Origin: Cristatella mucedo
Lineage: Eukaryota; Bryozoa; Phylactolaemata; Cristatellidae
DNA length: 64,000 nucleotides
Reading direction: 5' to 3'
Assembly (NCBI GenBank): GCA_009760855.2
Contig: WPIO01000031.1
Coordinates: 3,447,501-3,511,500, forward strand
The position numbers were made by a program, and so were the translations under genes. The notes under the pieces were generated by a model. The model was not told the origin of the DNA. It saw only the letters and a list, made by a program, of their open reading frames with translations, and ran no database searches. Positions 11,785 through 33,589 of the stretch are shown here, in pieces; within the stretch, counting starts at the first letter, position 1; each line of letters begins with the position of its first letter.

Positions 11785-14060
11785 AGACAAGACACAAGCA
11801 GTCAGAAGGCATTGTCAAAAAGAAGAAAAAGTGAGGAGACCCGGAAAAGAAAAGAAGAAGACAGACACAGGAAACCCAGGCAGTGCCAATGACGGTCACA
11901 ACTCACTCCTTATAGGAAATCTGATTACCTGGGAAGTCGATAAGAACATCCTGCTGCCTTGGGGAAACCACACAAATCCAATACCAACTACTTTTCTCTC
12001 GACAGCTAATGGTAGGACCAGTACATCAGTGCAAATGGCAACGGCTTTGCTTCCTATTCGAACCTGGAAACCACATGCAGTGATACAAACAGTTTGCATT
12101 CCCAGCACTAGGAGGTGAAGTGTTCAGCCGGCAAGCTAATAGTGACTCTGATGGCAGCATCATAGCCATCATCAAGAGCAACCTTGTAATGACTGTCTCT
12201 TCCTAATTGGAATCACAGTGCCGAGGCATTTCGGCTGCCGAACCTCGTCTAGAACACGTTCTTGCTTCCCGATTGTCAAGCAAGCCTGTGGCTTCGACCC
12301 AGTGGGTAAAAGCACCAAAACATAACTTGATTCAGAAAGGTAAGGAATGTCGAATCGCCGCGTACAGCCTGTCCGGTCCAGCCTGCCGGTTAGGGCGCCA
12401 CCGTTCCTCGAATACATCCATCAAGTGTTCAAACAGTGCAGACCAGCCCATACAGCAAAGAGCCCCCTTGCATTGTAAATAAACACAACAAACACGTACC
12501 ACTGGTGTGACACAAACATGGTACTGGGCAAAAAGACATCGGCCTATGATGTATCGCTATCCGGAAATTAGGAAACAAGAGCTATCGCTTGGGCTTCGCT
12601 GACAAGGTTTGGATGGCTGTATGACAATGGCAGTCCTGCAATGATGACATAAACCGGTCACCTGCAGTCGGGCCACACCTACCGCTTAAGGACACCGGCT
12701 TGCCGCTAATCGGGTCGCGACATGCATATTCGTGGCTGGACGCGTCAATAGTTCCAGGCAATAATTAGTAAGTTGGGGTACATAGGCCAAAACCTGGCAG
12801 CACAAGCAGGAGGGAAAATAAAAGCAACCTCAATCGAAACCCAACCGGCTTGCAATTAATCACGAAGCGCAGAGCTCGCTGCATTCATGTTGGCAGTCGA
12901 GGCATAAGCGCACCTTCACACTGGGTTCCTTACGAGCAGATCCGACCGCTATGTCAGCCACTTCTCAGGTACTGTCAGGAAGAGAGCTCCAGCCCATGGA
13001 GCAACGCGAACGAGCCGAGCCGACCACCAGATCCGCAGCCGTGCGGTAGCCGCAGCCTATTATATCACGTGATTTTGATCAGGCTTGCTACCAGACATGT
13101 GTATGTTAACCAAATCAAAACTAGAGCTCGTATTTAGAACTAGTCCTAACAAATATTCCTCACATATTTTTATTTCCCTGCAGCAGACTTTGTGCTAATT
13201 CAAAAAGTGATTTGATACCAGCATCGCCACCTGTAATGACCTTTCGCGACTTAGCAACACTTCCGCTATCGATAGGCGGTGCCCTTTGCCCCTCCCCCTT
13301 CCCTGCCGCTATCGGATGGGTATCTGGGTTCCCTTAGAGTGTAATCGGACAGGCTCGAACAAAAACGTTGCTACATGGTAACCTGGATTTCGATAAGCTT
13401 TCAATTTGACCAGATAATTTTATCAGCTGCGACGAACCAGCCACACTCATTATGTAGCTTTCGTACTACGATACAGTGCTATTGTGACTTTCGAGCTTGG
13501 CCTCTGACTTTGAATTGGAGACCACTTTACGACAAAGCCAAGATAAGCGGGCTCATCTGAAGCATGATTTTTATTTATTTAAATAGATTTTTGTATGACT
13601 CATGACCAGTCCAGCTTATAAGAGATAACCCGACCGATGCTCGTCTCTTTTTTCGCGTCGGTCCGCTGGCCTATGAGTCATTGCACGGGGCGGAGCTGTT
13701 AATAGCTCGTAACGAGTCCACCTGATGTCGCCTGCAGTTCCAGCTGCGGTATAAGGGCAATTCTTTGCGCTTTTGTGAGTTTGGTGTTGTTGAGAGCTCC
13801 TATTGCAGAATTGTATGCGCTCTGCCCCTACCTCTCGCTACGGATGTCAGGGTAGCTAACTAAACAAGTGAGTATTTCGCGAATATAATACTGCCATAGT
13901 TTCCCGATATGCTCAGCTGTCTATAAGGAAGCACAACTTTTGGAGAGGTTCTGCGGGCGATCGCTTGACCCAACCCTTGACTAGGTTTTGAACTATTTAA
14001 GGGCATACTATTATGTTTGATTAGGATTGGATGGGTCTTTTTCATCGAAACGATCGATAA
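11785..14060. other. gene-free stretch
   Basis: Minus-strand frames at 11896-12108 and 12172-12417 look slightly protein-like but have no recognisable family and no bounding splice pair. The remainder shows nothing I can name. Confidence 0.4.
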
Positions 14061-14065
14061 CAATA

Positions 14066-14760
14066 AAATTAATAATAATATTGCACTTGATAAAGCGCCC
14101 TCGGAGAACTTAATCTCTTTCTAGGCGCTTTACATTTGCTGCAAAGTGATACGCAATAGAATAGTAAGTAAAATCATGCTTGAAAAACAAACAAAATGAA
14201 TAATGTGGTTAGGGGTGACATGCACAGGGTCAGCATGCAAATGTGGTTAGTGGCAGCATGCACAGTGTCAGCACGCATAAGCATAACAAGGACAAATCAC
14301 AGGGACCCACTAAATGCTGTCCTAAATAGGTGTGTTTTTAAGTTTCTTTTAAATGTGGTCAGGTCAGGGGATGTTCTGATGCAGGTCGGGAGGGAGTTCC
14401 AGGCTGTGGGAGCATACGAGCTAAATGCACGGTCTCCGAAGGATTTAAGGTTTGTACGAGGTATTTCTAGACTGTTGGACTCCGAAAAGCGAGTGGTACG
14501 ATGCTTGGCCTGATGGGGTAGTATATCTGAAAGTAATAATCGAGTAAGAAAACAGATTCACGAAGTACCCGAGAGAACCACATAACAAATTGGCTACCCT
14601 CGTTGGTTTTAAAATTGAATGGCAGACACCAGTCTAAAGTCGGTCGAGTAAAAGCTCCATAAAAGTGGGGAAAACCACGTGACCGTCCTAAGACCTTTGA
14701 TGCTTCAATGTAGAGCATTATTGTTGTCATTCTGATATAGCATTAGACGCAAAGGATAAA
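14066..14760 (-). mobile_element. LINE-like repeat, 3' part, with family B tail
   Basis: On the minus strand the element ends in the aaagcgcc/agagattaagttctc tail and an ATT-rich run (14066-14130). The body, with the blocks gagggagttccaggctgtgg, catacgagctaaatgcacgg and tctccgaaggatttaaggtt, recurs in diverged form at 17945-18260. The open frame at 14196-14513 lies inside this repeat and is not a gene. Confidence 0.65.
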
Positions 14761-14764
14761 ACAC

Positions 14765-17700
14765 TCTGGCTAAACCCAGGGCGCCTGACACCAGAAAGCT
14801 GCGTTTTTCTAAGATGTTCAGCTGGCAGCTGTCTGACTCATTCGCTCCAGGTGGTCTCCGTCGCGGCTTCGGTCAATAGGCTGAGTACTATCATGGCTTT
14901 TTTGATTTTCCATGCTGATTTTCACTGTCGGCCATCAGCATCCTTAGAGATCACTCAGTGCCAAGCCCTGAATAATGTGGATATGCTCGCCCAGGCATTA
15001 GGGATGGCGTTCAGCACGGCTCACAGAAGCGCCCGAAAACATAGTCGAACTATTTAAGACCGATTCGCTATCACCTAGTCTCCATCGACATGCTTAAAGT
15101 GACGCCTGTTTTTTTGGTCGATCGTATACGTAATATCTCCGTCAGTGACTCCGCAAAGCCGCAAATTGAGCTTTTCGCTATGAGTTTTCCTTTGGCGCAC
15201 TCAAAGCCTAAGCCGCTTCAAGCTAGCATATCCTAGCCATTGGACTTCGTGAGATGCAATAGAGAGAAAGTGTGGTATTGTACCGCCGTAAATAAGAGTA
15301 GCAGCGCTGTACGGCTGGCCTGCGGCAGGAGAGACGATGCAGCTCCGTAAGAATTTCGGAGACTTTCAGCCACGGACTCATTGCTTCCTTCCTCTCTTCT
15401 TAGACCATCACATCTTTGGAGCCAGATTTTTAGGTGAGCTGGCTGAGACTGGCACTCTGTGACGAAATAAGTGCATTCCTGGACATCACCGACGAGCATA
15501 AAGTAACAAAGGCATTGATTCTCTGGGAAGGCAGTATTGAATGCTGGATTTCCTCATCCTGTCAGGAAGGAAATAAACTAAGTGGTGCTACGAACGTATG
15601 TAGCAGCTTTAGGCCGAGCCTCCCGCCCAAAACCGTCGCCAGTAGCCAGGCCCTAGACTTCTTGCCGCTTGAGCGATTCTAGCCAAACCAGCATCTCGAA
15701 GTAGCTCGAATGCACGCAGCTGGCAGGACAGTACGGCAATAATCCTTCCGGCACGGCAGAATTAAGTCCACAAGCCTCCTTAGCCAGCTCTGGCCGCTAA
15801 CACCCTACAAGTTATGGCACGAGTGCAATCACTCTCCCTCTCTCGATCAAGGTCGGGCATTGGCTGACTAATTATTAACTTAGCAAAGCTTATATAACTT
15901 GTTATTTACCGGCATAAAATAAGAGCACACATCGTTCCTAATATTTATAAAGCAAGAATAGGTAATGGACTTCAATGGCAACCGCAATCCCGATACATTT
16001 GGCACCAGCCTGAATTTGAGTAAATACGCGAGAACGTATCTGATTATGAAATGAATCATCGTCAATGACTCCGAAACTCGCCCTGTTTTTGCACAGGGAC
16101 TGTGCTGAAATAAGGCACTATAACCGCAAATCAGAGCATTGGCATTTATTTAAGACACCGCTAACTAAGGCTGAGATAAGAAGCGGCGGCTGCGGTCGCA
16201 ATCGTTATGCTATTAGCAGTTATTAAGACCGAACTCTGCTAAGCTCCAACGAATCAACAAGAAAACCGGATTTTAAAGCGAAAACATAACCCTGGAGGAC
16301 CATCTACGCGCTGGGGCTTCGAGGCGGTGAATGGAGCGACAGGTGAACGTCCGATGAGAGGTCAAACAGGGCGAGAGCTAAACTCTCCTGGTGGCCAAAT
16401 ATATCCATCTTTCATACTAGGACAGCATTATTCCCTAGTAGTGCTCAGTGGTGTACAAATCCCGCTGACGATTTGGCTAAATATTAATGCGAAAATTCCA
16501 CGGTGCTTGGAAGAAGCCTCTAGCCATCAACAGAATGTGGAAATATTCTCACAGCGACCTACAAACCTAGGGATCGGGTCTAGTACACGAAACGCAAACC
16601 AATTCGAGGATTCTAGTCACAGTACGCTTTTTTGTCGTCAACACGGCTGGTGATGAACGCCAGTACAGTAGCAATGCCGAAACACGCCGCCGACACGGTA
16701 AAAAATCTCAGCAATGCGTCGCTGCGCACGGCAGCTGCACCGGAAAGCCCGCTCGATCAGCCGATTGAGTAGCACGTAACACAGCGAGTCCGATAAGTAC
16801 CGTCGGAGGGATTATTCTGCGTCCAGCCGCGGTACTGCATGTATTCACGGAGAGCAGACGGTACTGCATGAGATTGTAGGACCAAGGAGCGCCGACATAA
16901 GTGCTCCTTCGGGTTCCTAGTGAGTATTTTCTGGCATTTTGTCTGAGGTGCGTGCCGCGATCGCCATATCCACTGAGCTGTGTGAGCTCTTCCTCGAGCA
17001 GTTCGGCTTAGGCGGATGTGTAAGCGGAGTGGATGTATCCGCTCGAATGTTGCTCGGATCGTACCCGGGTACAAATACCAATACGGCTCATCGTATTTCC
17101 TGCTCCTGCTGCTCCGGTTTCTCTCGATCAGCATCAGACGATTTGGGTCCGGCACAGCGCTCGAGACTAGTACTGTGCTTTCTTGTATAATGTTTCTCGT
17201 TGCGCACGTTCGTAGCAGCTTAAATGCGATTACAATCCTGAAACTTCCGACGCGTATGTTCGATATGTCGTATTGTAGCTATGGGCTATATTCGATTGTT
17301 ACAGAATGGGGCTGTATTAGTAGTGTTTCAAGTTTGCTGTAGCATCTTCTAAATAAATTGCCTGGGCCGCAGACCCGGAGCTCGTAATGGCGCTATACCT
17401 TGCGGACGCATGACAGGCGCAGCTGCAACCCGAAACTTGTATTACGGCTAGCGATTCATTTTAACGTGCAACGCCAATACTCGCAGGTATCCTGGCGGTG
17501 GCACGGCAGCCACGAAGCTCGTAGCGTAAGATAACGAGCCCCAATCCGTAGAGCAGCCTATTCGACAGCCACTTAGGGTGATCACATGTGTCCAGCACCA
17601 CCAGGCAGAGCATGCAAAAGCTACGAAAACTCGAGTACGACGCCCATAGCTGCACCACTGAGGTGCCTTGCTCGAAGCCTGCTGTACGATGCCCTTGAAT

Positions 17701-17940
17701 AGTGCATGCCCAGGCTTTTATTCTGCCTAAGCGTAGGTGATGATATAATCGGTTCCGAGCCATTATAAGTCAGGAACCACGAATAATATTTTAACAGTCG
17801 TCATCTGGCTGATGTAGAACACGAGCGTTTCAGCTACGAGTTTTGGCCATTGTTGTTGGTAAATCGCCTCCGAAAGCAGAATATGTGTGCTACTTCAAGG
17901 ACGTGTACGTGCATGCACAGAGAATAGTTATAATTTAACT
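14765..17940. other. gene-free stretch without obvious repeats
   Basis: About 3.2 kb with no microsatellite or SINE. I tested the frames at 16757-17155 (minus) and 17016-17342 (plus) and found no family resemblance. It may hold short exons I cannot recognise. Confidence 0.4.
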
Positions 17941-17944
17941 GAAA

Positions 17945-18260
17945 GTTTGTATTCTGCCCTCAGAGCTAAATCTCTTTCTAGGCACTTTTCGTCATGAATA
18001 AGTACATAAGTGGAAGTTCAGGTGGATGGACCAAATGCTGTGAGGGGTAGGTGGAATTTTAGCTTCTTTTTAAATCTTGTCTGGTCCGGGGTCTCGTGAC
18101 ACCAATCGGCTGTGAGTTACAGGCTTTGGGACCATACGAACTAATGGCTCGGCCTCCAAAAGGGGTTGAGGCATGGCTGTGCGACTTGAGTCAGCAAATG
18201 AAATTAGGGGCTGCTTTACCTTAAGATAAAGCAATCTCACGATCTCCTCCACTGTTCCCC
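17945..18260 (-). mobile_element. LINE-like repeat, 3' part
   Basis: Diverged copy of the 14066-14760 element. It shares the agctaaatctctttctaggc tail, a tagcttctttttaaat block, and caggctttgggaccatacga followed by actaatggctcggcctcc. Confidence 0.65.
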
Positions 18261-18264
18261 CTTT

Positions 18265-18825
18265 AAGTAGACTACCTTTACTCAGTATTGGCAGACTGCT
18301 GGATCAGCATTAGGCCACTTCAGTTAATGCTGAATATAGCCTTAAGAGCTGCCTTTAAATCCAAGCACATTTCAGGGTCACCTGTCCGAATTGCCAAAGG
18401 AGCTGCACTGGCTCCTGGTTGGTAAGCGATGTGTCCACAATTCTTAGTGCGACCCACAATGCACCAGGGCAGAGCTTCGTCACGCCTAGCCAGCTGCACT
18501 TCTGTGCTGCCGCAGCAGTTGCCACAGCCACCTCCACCTGGTGGCCGGAGGTCTTACCGGGACAATAAATTAGTTGCCGCTTCTTTGGCTCAATTAATTA
18601 CTGGTGGCTGCTGAAGCTTTTGTTCAATAAGTCCGAGAATCTCACTTCCACAATTTTTGTGCAGTGACATTTTTTTCATATCTCCTGCTGGTGACTGTGG
18701 CACATACGTTCCTACGAGGTTATGCTGTTACCTAGGTTACCTACTTCATCGACTGTCCTCCTGATGCAGCTGTGCATCTCACTGGGTTTTTTTCTGCTGC
18801 ATGCGGTGAAGCTCTTCAATTGAAT
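18265..18825. other. gene-free stretch
   Basis: No supported feature. It may be further LINE-derived sequence, as LINE fragments flank it on both sides. Confidence 0.35.
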
Positions 18826-18829
18826 GACA

Positions 18830-19185
18830 CAAAACCAACCTAACAGCTGTTGGCAAATCAAGTGTCACTGGAAACTGGAAAGCCTCATTCTCAAACAAAT
18901 TGGCTCAGCCAGCATCTCCGCTATCGCCTGTGCACGGAGTCAGGGGATTATTTTCCGCAGTGATCATTTGCTGGATGACCGCTTCAGCTCCGCAGCGTCA
19001 AAGCTGCCTGCTTTCAGTTATGTAGCATTGCGAGAAGTCGTGCATTATTGGATACGGGTACCGAGGCCAAAGTTCCACATAGACTTGTGCAACTCGCTGC
19101 TGCTTGCAGGCCTTCTTGCAGGCTCTGTAGGATGTTTACATAGATCGAGCACAACTTGACAGCCAGGCTTCTCCGTCGTGAACGT
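18830..19185 (+). mobile_element. L2/CR1-type LINE fragment, reverse transcriptase C-terminal region
   Basis: The plus strand carries degraded protein resembling the segment after the RT palm in L2/CR1 LINEs. A DDRFSS..LPAFSYVALREVVH part is followed by FHIDLCNSLLLAGLLAG, which matches the family pattern SRLDYCNSLLAGLP. The frame is broken. A short CTG run (19186-19204) follows. Confidence 0.7.
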
Positions 19186-19204
19186 TGCTGCTGCTGCTGC
19201 TGCA

Positions 19205-19265
19205 TAATAATTATAATAATAATAATGTACTTGATAAAGCGCCCTCAGAGAACTTTAACCCTTTG
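19205..19265 (-). mobile_element. family B tail fragment
   Basis: ATT-rich run, then cttgataaagcgccctcagagaactttaa: the 3' tail of family B SINEs or LINEs in minus orientation, cut short. Confidence 0.6.
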
Positions 19266-19620
19266 TCCTCTTGCTTTGTCTAATCTGTCTGAGCTGCATG
19301 CTCCTTGGAGCTGGCCTAACACCAGCTGGTTTTTGCACTTGGGTGGTCCTTTAGCTGTGCTTGTAGCCAACCTCAAGTGCTTCCCACTACTGGATCGTCG
19401 GTTAGATGTGCACCTGAAATCTGGGCCCCTGGCAATGGAAGTCGCAACATGCCCGGACTTAGCTGCATTTAAGACAAAGCTAAACAAAATCGGCCTGTTC
19501 CTGAGAGCGTATGCTTCGTCCATTTTAATGGTTCTTTATGTGCTTATGGGTGATACAGTTGTACATACTACTTGCTGTTTACTTGGAAAGCCCACTGCAT
19601 CCGACCTCACTGCCATTTAA
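19266..19620 (+). mobile_element. probable LINE C-terminal remnant
   Basis: An open frame contains PDLAAFKTKLNKIGLF, resembling the terminal SFKSKLKTHLF pattern of L2/CR1 LINE proteins. I treat it as LINE debris rather than a host gene. Confidence 0.45.
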
Positions 19621-19989
19621 TGTGCACTGCAATTTGGCACTGTTATATGTATTCCATACAATGTTACTCTACAAAAGTATTCGTTGTCACATCCTGCCGG
19701 GACCGTGCTTCAAATAAGTTATTCGCACGAAGTTTTGTTTGGTGGCTTGTGTGGGTAATTCCCTTGGTGTCCCAAATGTATGTTCTAGATTGAGCTACCT
19801 TCTCATAATCTCAAACTTTTTAATGTATGCAGGTCAGCATGAGTTTGGCATATCAGGTATTTGCCAGTATCTGTAGTAGTCTCATATGGTTCCACAAAAC
19901 GTAGTTGGCTGGTTTCTTGCTCCAACTGCACTATCGATTACTCGTTTAGTCTCGGACCAGGTCTGATCTACGTCTATGCATTCGCAAAA

Positions 19990-21415
19990 CCAGATGTCTC
20001 AAATCTTTATCTTTCCTGAGAAGTGCCCAGCACTGTCTTTGAGATGCATTTTACACCATTCACAAAGGCCGTTGTTTGGCTACTAATAAAGAAAGCAATA
20101 GTAGATCAAGAGAGTTTGAGCAACTTCCGCCCTGTCTCCCTACCACCATCCCTATTAAAGACACTGGAATAAGTACTGGTAGACCTACTAAACTCTTACA
20201 TGGAGACTTCAAACCTAGCAAGTTTCAATCTGGTTTTAGAGCTCATCACTTCACAGAGTGAGCATTGCTTTGGGTGAATAGTGACCTTCTCAGGAATATG
20301 GACTTAGGTAAAGGCTCTCTGCTTGTTTTGCTTGATCTTTCTGCAGCGCTTGATACTATTGATTACCAAGTCTTTCTCGAGTTCGTTTCATCTGGCATGG
20401 ACATCAATGGCAGTGCACTGCAGTGGTTTAGATCCTCTCTCAGTGGGAGACTCCAGAATATTGATATCAATGGGCAATGTTAATCCAAGGAGCTACTAAA
20501 GGGGGGTATCCTAGGGCTCTGTGCTTGGTCCACTTATTTTCACAATGTATACTCTCCCTCTTGCCCATGTGATAGCTAAGCACACACACTAGGCTTTCAC
20601 TTCTATTCACACGGCACACAGCTGTACCTATGCATTGATCTCTCCCAGCATCCTTTGATCCTCCAGCAGGTCAAATTCTCTCAACTCCCTTGCTGCATTT
20701 ATGTGTTACTGACATCTGCACTTGGATGACGGCAAGCTTTTTCTCAAATTGAATGGCAATAGAGCCAGCTCACTAGTTATGGGCAAACCTATTGTGACTC
20801 CACAATTGGAAAGCTTAAACTCAAATGGGCTCTTCCAGCATATCTTCCATAGGATCTGCACGAAATTTTAGTATCCTTTTCCAAGATTAAGTTTCTCTAG
20901 ATGACCACATCAGCTCCACAGTCGAGTCTACCTATTTTCAGCTATAGACAGGCATGCCACATCCAAGTTGGTCCAAGTTGGCATTTGCGGCTTCCCATCT
21001 CGACTTCTGTTACTGCTTGCAGGGCTGCCGGCCTATGCAACCAGGAGCCTGTAGTTGGTGAACCACTCTGCAGCTAGACTTGTCTGTCGTGAGGGTCGAA
21101 GTTGCCACGTTACTCCACTTCTCCTCGACCTACACTGGCTTCCAGTCAAGCATCCAACTTGAAGGTTCTGTCACTCACTTTTTGGTCAAAATCATTAAAG
21201 TATGCTTCGAACCAACCTCAAATCCTATGGACACTCTGCCTTTATTTCTTAAGCATCCAAAGCCTCGAATACATCACCATATTTACATGTTGACACTGGG
21301 AAAATTACCACTGAGAATATTATCACTTCGTTTGCAGCATATTTAAAGTGCCCAGAAAGGGATGAAATTTTCTGTTGGTGTTGTATACATATATTATTAT
21401 TATTATTAATATAAA
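19990..21415 (+). mobile_element. L2/CR1-type LINE, decayed, with 3' end
   Basis: RT motifs appear in order with stops and shifts between them: KFQSGFRAHHFTE (20218-20260), [19 protein letters not shown] (20320-20375), ALQWFRSSLSGRLQN, VLGPLIFTMYTLPLA (20520-20570), HLDFCYCLQG (near 21000) and LLHFSSTYTGFQ. It ends with aaagtgcccagaaagggatg ... tgtatacatatattattatt at 21343-21413, a 3' tail shared with family B SINEs. Confidence 0.88.
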
Positions 21416-21419
21416 TTAA

Positions 21420-22180
21420 TCTTCGAAAATCGCAACTGTTTCCATACCCAGTTCAAACTGCCAGAAAAGTAATGTTGCATGTTTTTCACACCTTTGTAGG
21501 CTAACCAAGGTGGCAACATGGACAATTTGTTATAAGTATTGCTGGCTCATGTAAATTCTGTATTCTAGCAAAAGACTTTGGCTAGTAGACCGTAAAAAAC
21601 GCTGACATATTTGAGGTTATATCTTGATCCCCCTGTTACATGGATTTTTTGGGGCAGCAACTCACACACACACAGATATACACCATGTGTGCGTGTGTGT
21701 GCATACGCCCGTGTTATGGAGTGTAGGATCTGCAGTCTCGGCAGAAACCTATAATACCTAAAGCCTCCCACGATATGCAGCCCCAAGTTGGACCACCAGC
21801 CAGGCCTGCCAGGCTCTTGCGTATTCCTAGCCATAGCAAGGATGCACGGCGAGTGTAATCAGCAGCAGGTGTGCCAGTGTGTTGTGTAATGGTAGGGCAA
21901 AATAAAACAGCACTAGGAAAGCATGAAACCGAGACAGCTAGCTTTCTTACCCTCACTTTATAGCTCTTGACCCATGCTCACTGTGCTTGTGCTGTTGGAT
22001 GGCTACAAATTTAGAGCACGAGCAGAAGCATATGCAAAAGGTGACTGGAAATGTTGGAGTCGGAAGTGCTAAGCTAGAGACTAGACACACAAAGAAAGAG
22101 TTGCGGGCATAGAGGGAGGGAGAGTTCTTGTAAATGATTTTGAGACGCCAGTTACTTTTGTAATTGCTTTTGTCTGCTTG
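21420..22180. other. gene-free stretch upstream of presenilin
   Basis: Contains a short CA/TG-rich patch (21660-21710). The promoter of presenilin should be here or further upstream; I see no confident core element. Confidence 0.4.
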
Positions 22181-22183
22181 CAG

Positions 22184-22215
22184 GTTGGTGATATTCAGCT
22201 CCGTTACATAAGAAG
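22184..22215 (+). promoter_or_regulatory. short 5' leader of presenilin after a splice acceptor
   Basis: A strong 3' splice site (a T-rich tract ending tgtctgcttgcag) ends at 22183, only 32 bases before the presenilin ATG. This suggests that the 5' UTR is completed by an upstream non-coding exon or a trans-spliced leader. The ATG context is aagATGA. Confidence 0.4.
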
Positions 22216-31366
<9,151 letters not shown>

Positions 31367-32065
31367 TCTGTGCCGTTTTCAGCTCCAATACTTAATGTTG
31401 TTACATTTTGTTAGCATGTGGTTTCATTTGACCGGAGCCATATCTCGTTCTGTACCTTGGGCAATCAATAGAAAAAGAATACGTACCAAGAAGTCAGCAT
31501 GCTAGCAAGTAGTTATCTGTACCTGAAGCCTGCTATCCCATGCACTGCTGCGGCTGATGATGATAGTGTCATACAAATGGATTATCTAGTCATCAACAGA
31601 GGAAAAGTGAGAGCTGCAACTGACTGCTTTTATTTCTTTCTTCGGCTTACCGTGGAGACATGAGTTTAAATGCTTCCTACAAAGCTGATCTTGCTTGCTG
31701 CTTCCCACAAAGGTGATCTCCAGCGATGCACGATCGCTCAATTAAAAACTTGCAATGAGTAGTAGTAGGAGAAGTCTCTTGCCAGTTGAGCCCTGCAGTG
31801 CTTGCTCCTTTTTTTTAGCCAGTCCTGATGGACTTCCATGTGCATTTACGGTGCCTAGCTACGTCACCCGTGACGGGAGGACATTGATGTCTAAAGAGTA
31901 CCTTTTTCGTGCCAAATTATATTACACAGTTATTAGTTACGAACATGATGTAGCATCTCCTGAACTAATTGCCTTTGCGAAATGTACAGTGCACGTAACC
32001 CGTGCACTGTGCTCTTGCAGACGAATAACTGTTGCTGGTGAAGCTAGCGCCTAGAAACACAGCTA
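31367..32065. other. downstream of presenilin
   Basis: No AATAAA is seen in the first 600 bases; an ATTAAA at 31741-31746 is a possible poly(A) signal 375 bases after the stop. No gene is supported. The frame at 31755-32054 has no recognised domain. Confidence 0.4.
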
Positions 32066-32067
32066 TT

Positions 32068-32212
32068 AAAAAATATAACTCATTTACATAGCGCCCCAAG
32101 AGAACTTAATCTCTATTCAGGCGCTTTACATATGCCTCGGGGCTCGAGCCCACGACCTCAATCAGACCTTGGTCGGGGCGAGCACCTTAACCGCTAGACC
32201 AAACCAGCTAGA
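32068..32212 (-). mobile_element. family B SINE, full length
   Basis: Read on the minus strand: tRNA-like A box (tggtctagcggttaaggtgc), box B (gtgggctcgagcccc), the catatgtaaagcgcctgaat link and the gggcgctatgtaaatgag tail. It is the clearest family B copy. Confidence 0.85.
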
Positions 32213-32261
32213 AATGCAGTAGAAGTCGTGCCACAGTGTAATACTGCTAATAATAAAAATA

Positions 32262-32870
32262 AGAATATGTTTTTATGGCACCCGTAAGAAAACTAAATCT
32301 GTATCCAGGCCCTTCACAACTACGGCAAGAGAAGCAATAACCAAGACTTAATTACATGCATGGAGCAATGCTTAGACAGGTATGCTAAAGCAAGTACAAT
32401 ACTCCATGGTCAATAAAATCCATGTTTAGTAACATATACTACATACACTGAATCGTGCACTGCTATGCACATAAACCATACAGGAACAAAAAAGATAAGT
32501 TCACTGGGGTGTAAAGAAAGTTGAGCTGATCAGATGCTTCTTTAGCTGACACCTGAATGAGGCAAAGTTGATGTAGGTAGTGACGGAAGGCGAAAGCAAG
32601 TTTCGGGCTTTCTGTGCATATGAACTGTAGGCCCGGTCACCGAAGGATATCAATATAACGCTAGGAACGCCGAGGCGAGTGGAAGCCGATGAGGGGTTGG
32701 TGAGAGAGCATGCTGGGGGAGCAAGGAGGTCAGATAGGGAGACATGTAAAAGCGAGTAGAGAGATTTGTAAGCTGAAGCTTGACACTCGATAGAGAGCAA
32801 GTGAAGATCAGGTAGAAGAGGTATGATCTGGAAGATGTCCCGTTGACAAAAGACCATACGAGCTCAACTC
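32262..32870 (-). mobile_element. L2/CR1-type LINE, C-terminus and 3' tail
   Basis: The minus strand encodes, over 32501-32857, the typical C-terminal end of L2/CR1 RT proteins: QASAYKSLYSLLHVSLSDLL, then SFGDRAYSSYAQKARNLL and FRCQLKKHLI. The 3' untranslated part (32330-32500) runs into a tail (32262-32330, cctggatacagatttagttt on the minus strand) like that of family B SINEs. The N-terminal part is absent. Confidence 0.88.
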
Positions 32871-32874
32871 ATTA

Positions 32875-33585
32875 AATGCAGGTAAGCCGACGATAGCAGT
32901 GCAGAGGAAAGCAATCAAGAATACCTAAATTAAATTTTAAATTCAATTAAATCTTACCTAGATTAAAATATCCGCATCGTTAATATAGACATGCACATTA
33001 TAAAGTCACAATGGAGTCAAATAGTTTTGTACTCTGAACTTTTTATACTCCAAACCACTGATTATTTAGTGTTATGGACGATTAATTATGGATTATTAAT
33101 TATTGTTATGGACGAGCTGCTTCGGAATCCTGAAATGAAGTTATTTGCAACATGCACAGCAGCGCAGCTAGTAGGTGTTTGTCGTCATTCCCGGAGATGA
33201 CCGTGAAGCCAGCGACTCAATGCCTCGAGACTGACGAGTTATGTACGTGCTCCGCCGATGCATCCAGGTATGCCGACGGAAGCCAAGCACTGCACCAATC
33301 AAGAACGCTCACACCTTGTTAATAAGTCGAGCCGGTACATTCCCTAGCCACGGTGGGCTGGATACATGTACATTAGACATATCCAGTTCCTAACTATTAT
33401 ACAGGAACCGCAAGTAATTTCGACACTGATTATCCGATCGATTTAGTATGCCCAAGCTTTACTGCTGCTATCGTAAATAAGGCCGGCATCGGCATAAGAG
33501 ACTCATTGTCTTTGGTAGGTCTTCACTTTTAACTTCCTCACCCCGTCGGACCTAACAAATATAATATATACGCATTTACCCGAAC
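32875..33585. other. gene-free stretch
   Basis: AT-rich (32920-33110), then mixed. Nothing supported. Confidence 0.4.
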
Positions 33586-33589
33586 TTAC

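Noticed and set aside
14196-14513. 105-codon plus-strand frame
   Set aside because: It lies wholly within an interspersed repeat that recurs at 17945-18260, and it is antisense to the LINE-like element.
16757-17342. Overlapping frames on both strands suggesting a membrane protein
   Set aside because: No consistent frame, domain or splice pair; composition on both strands is equally open.
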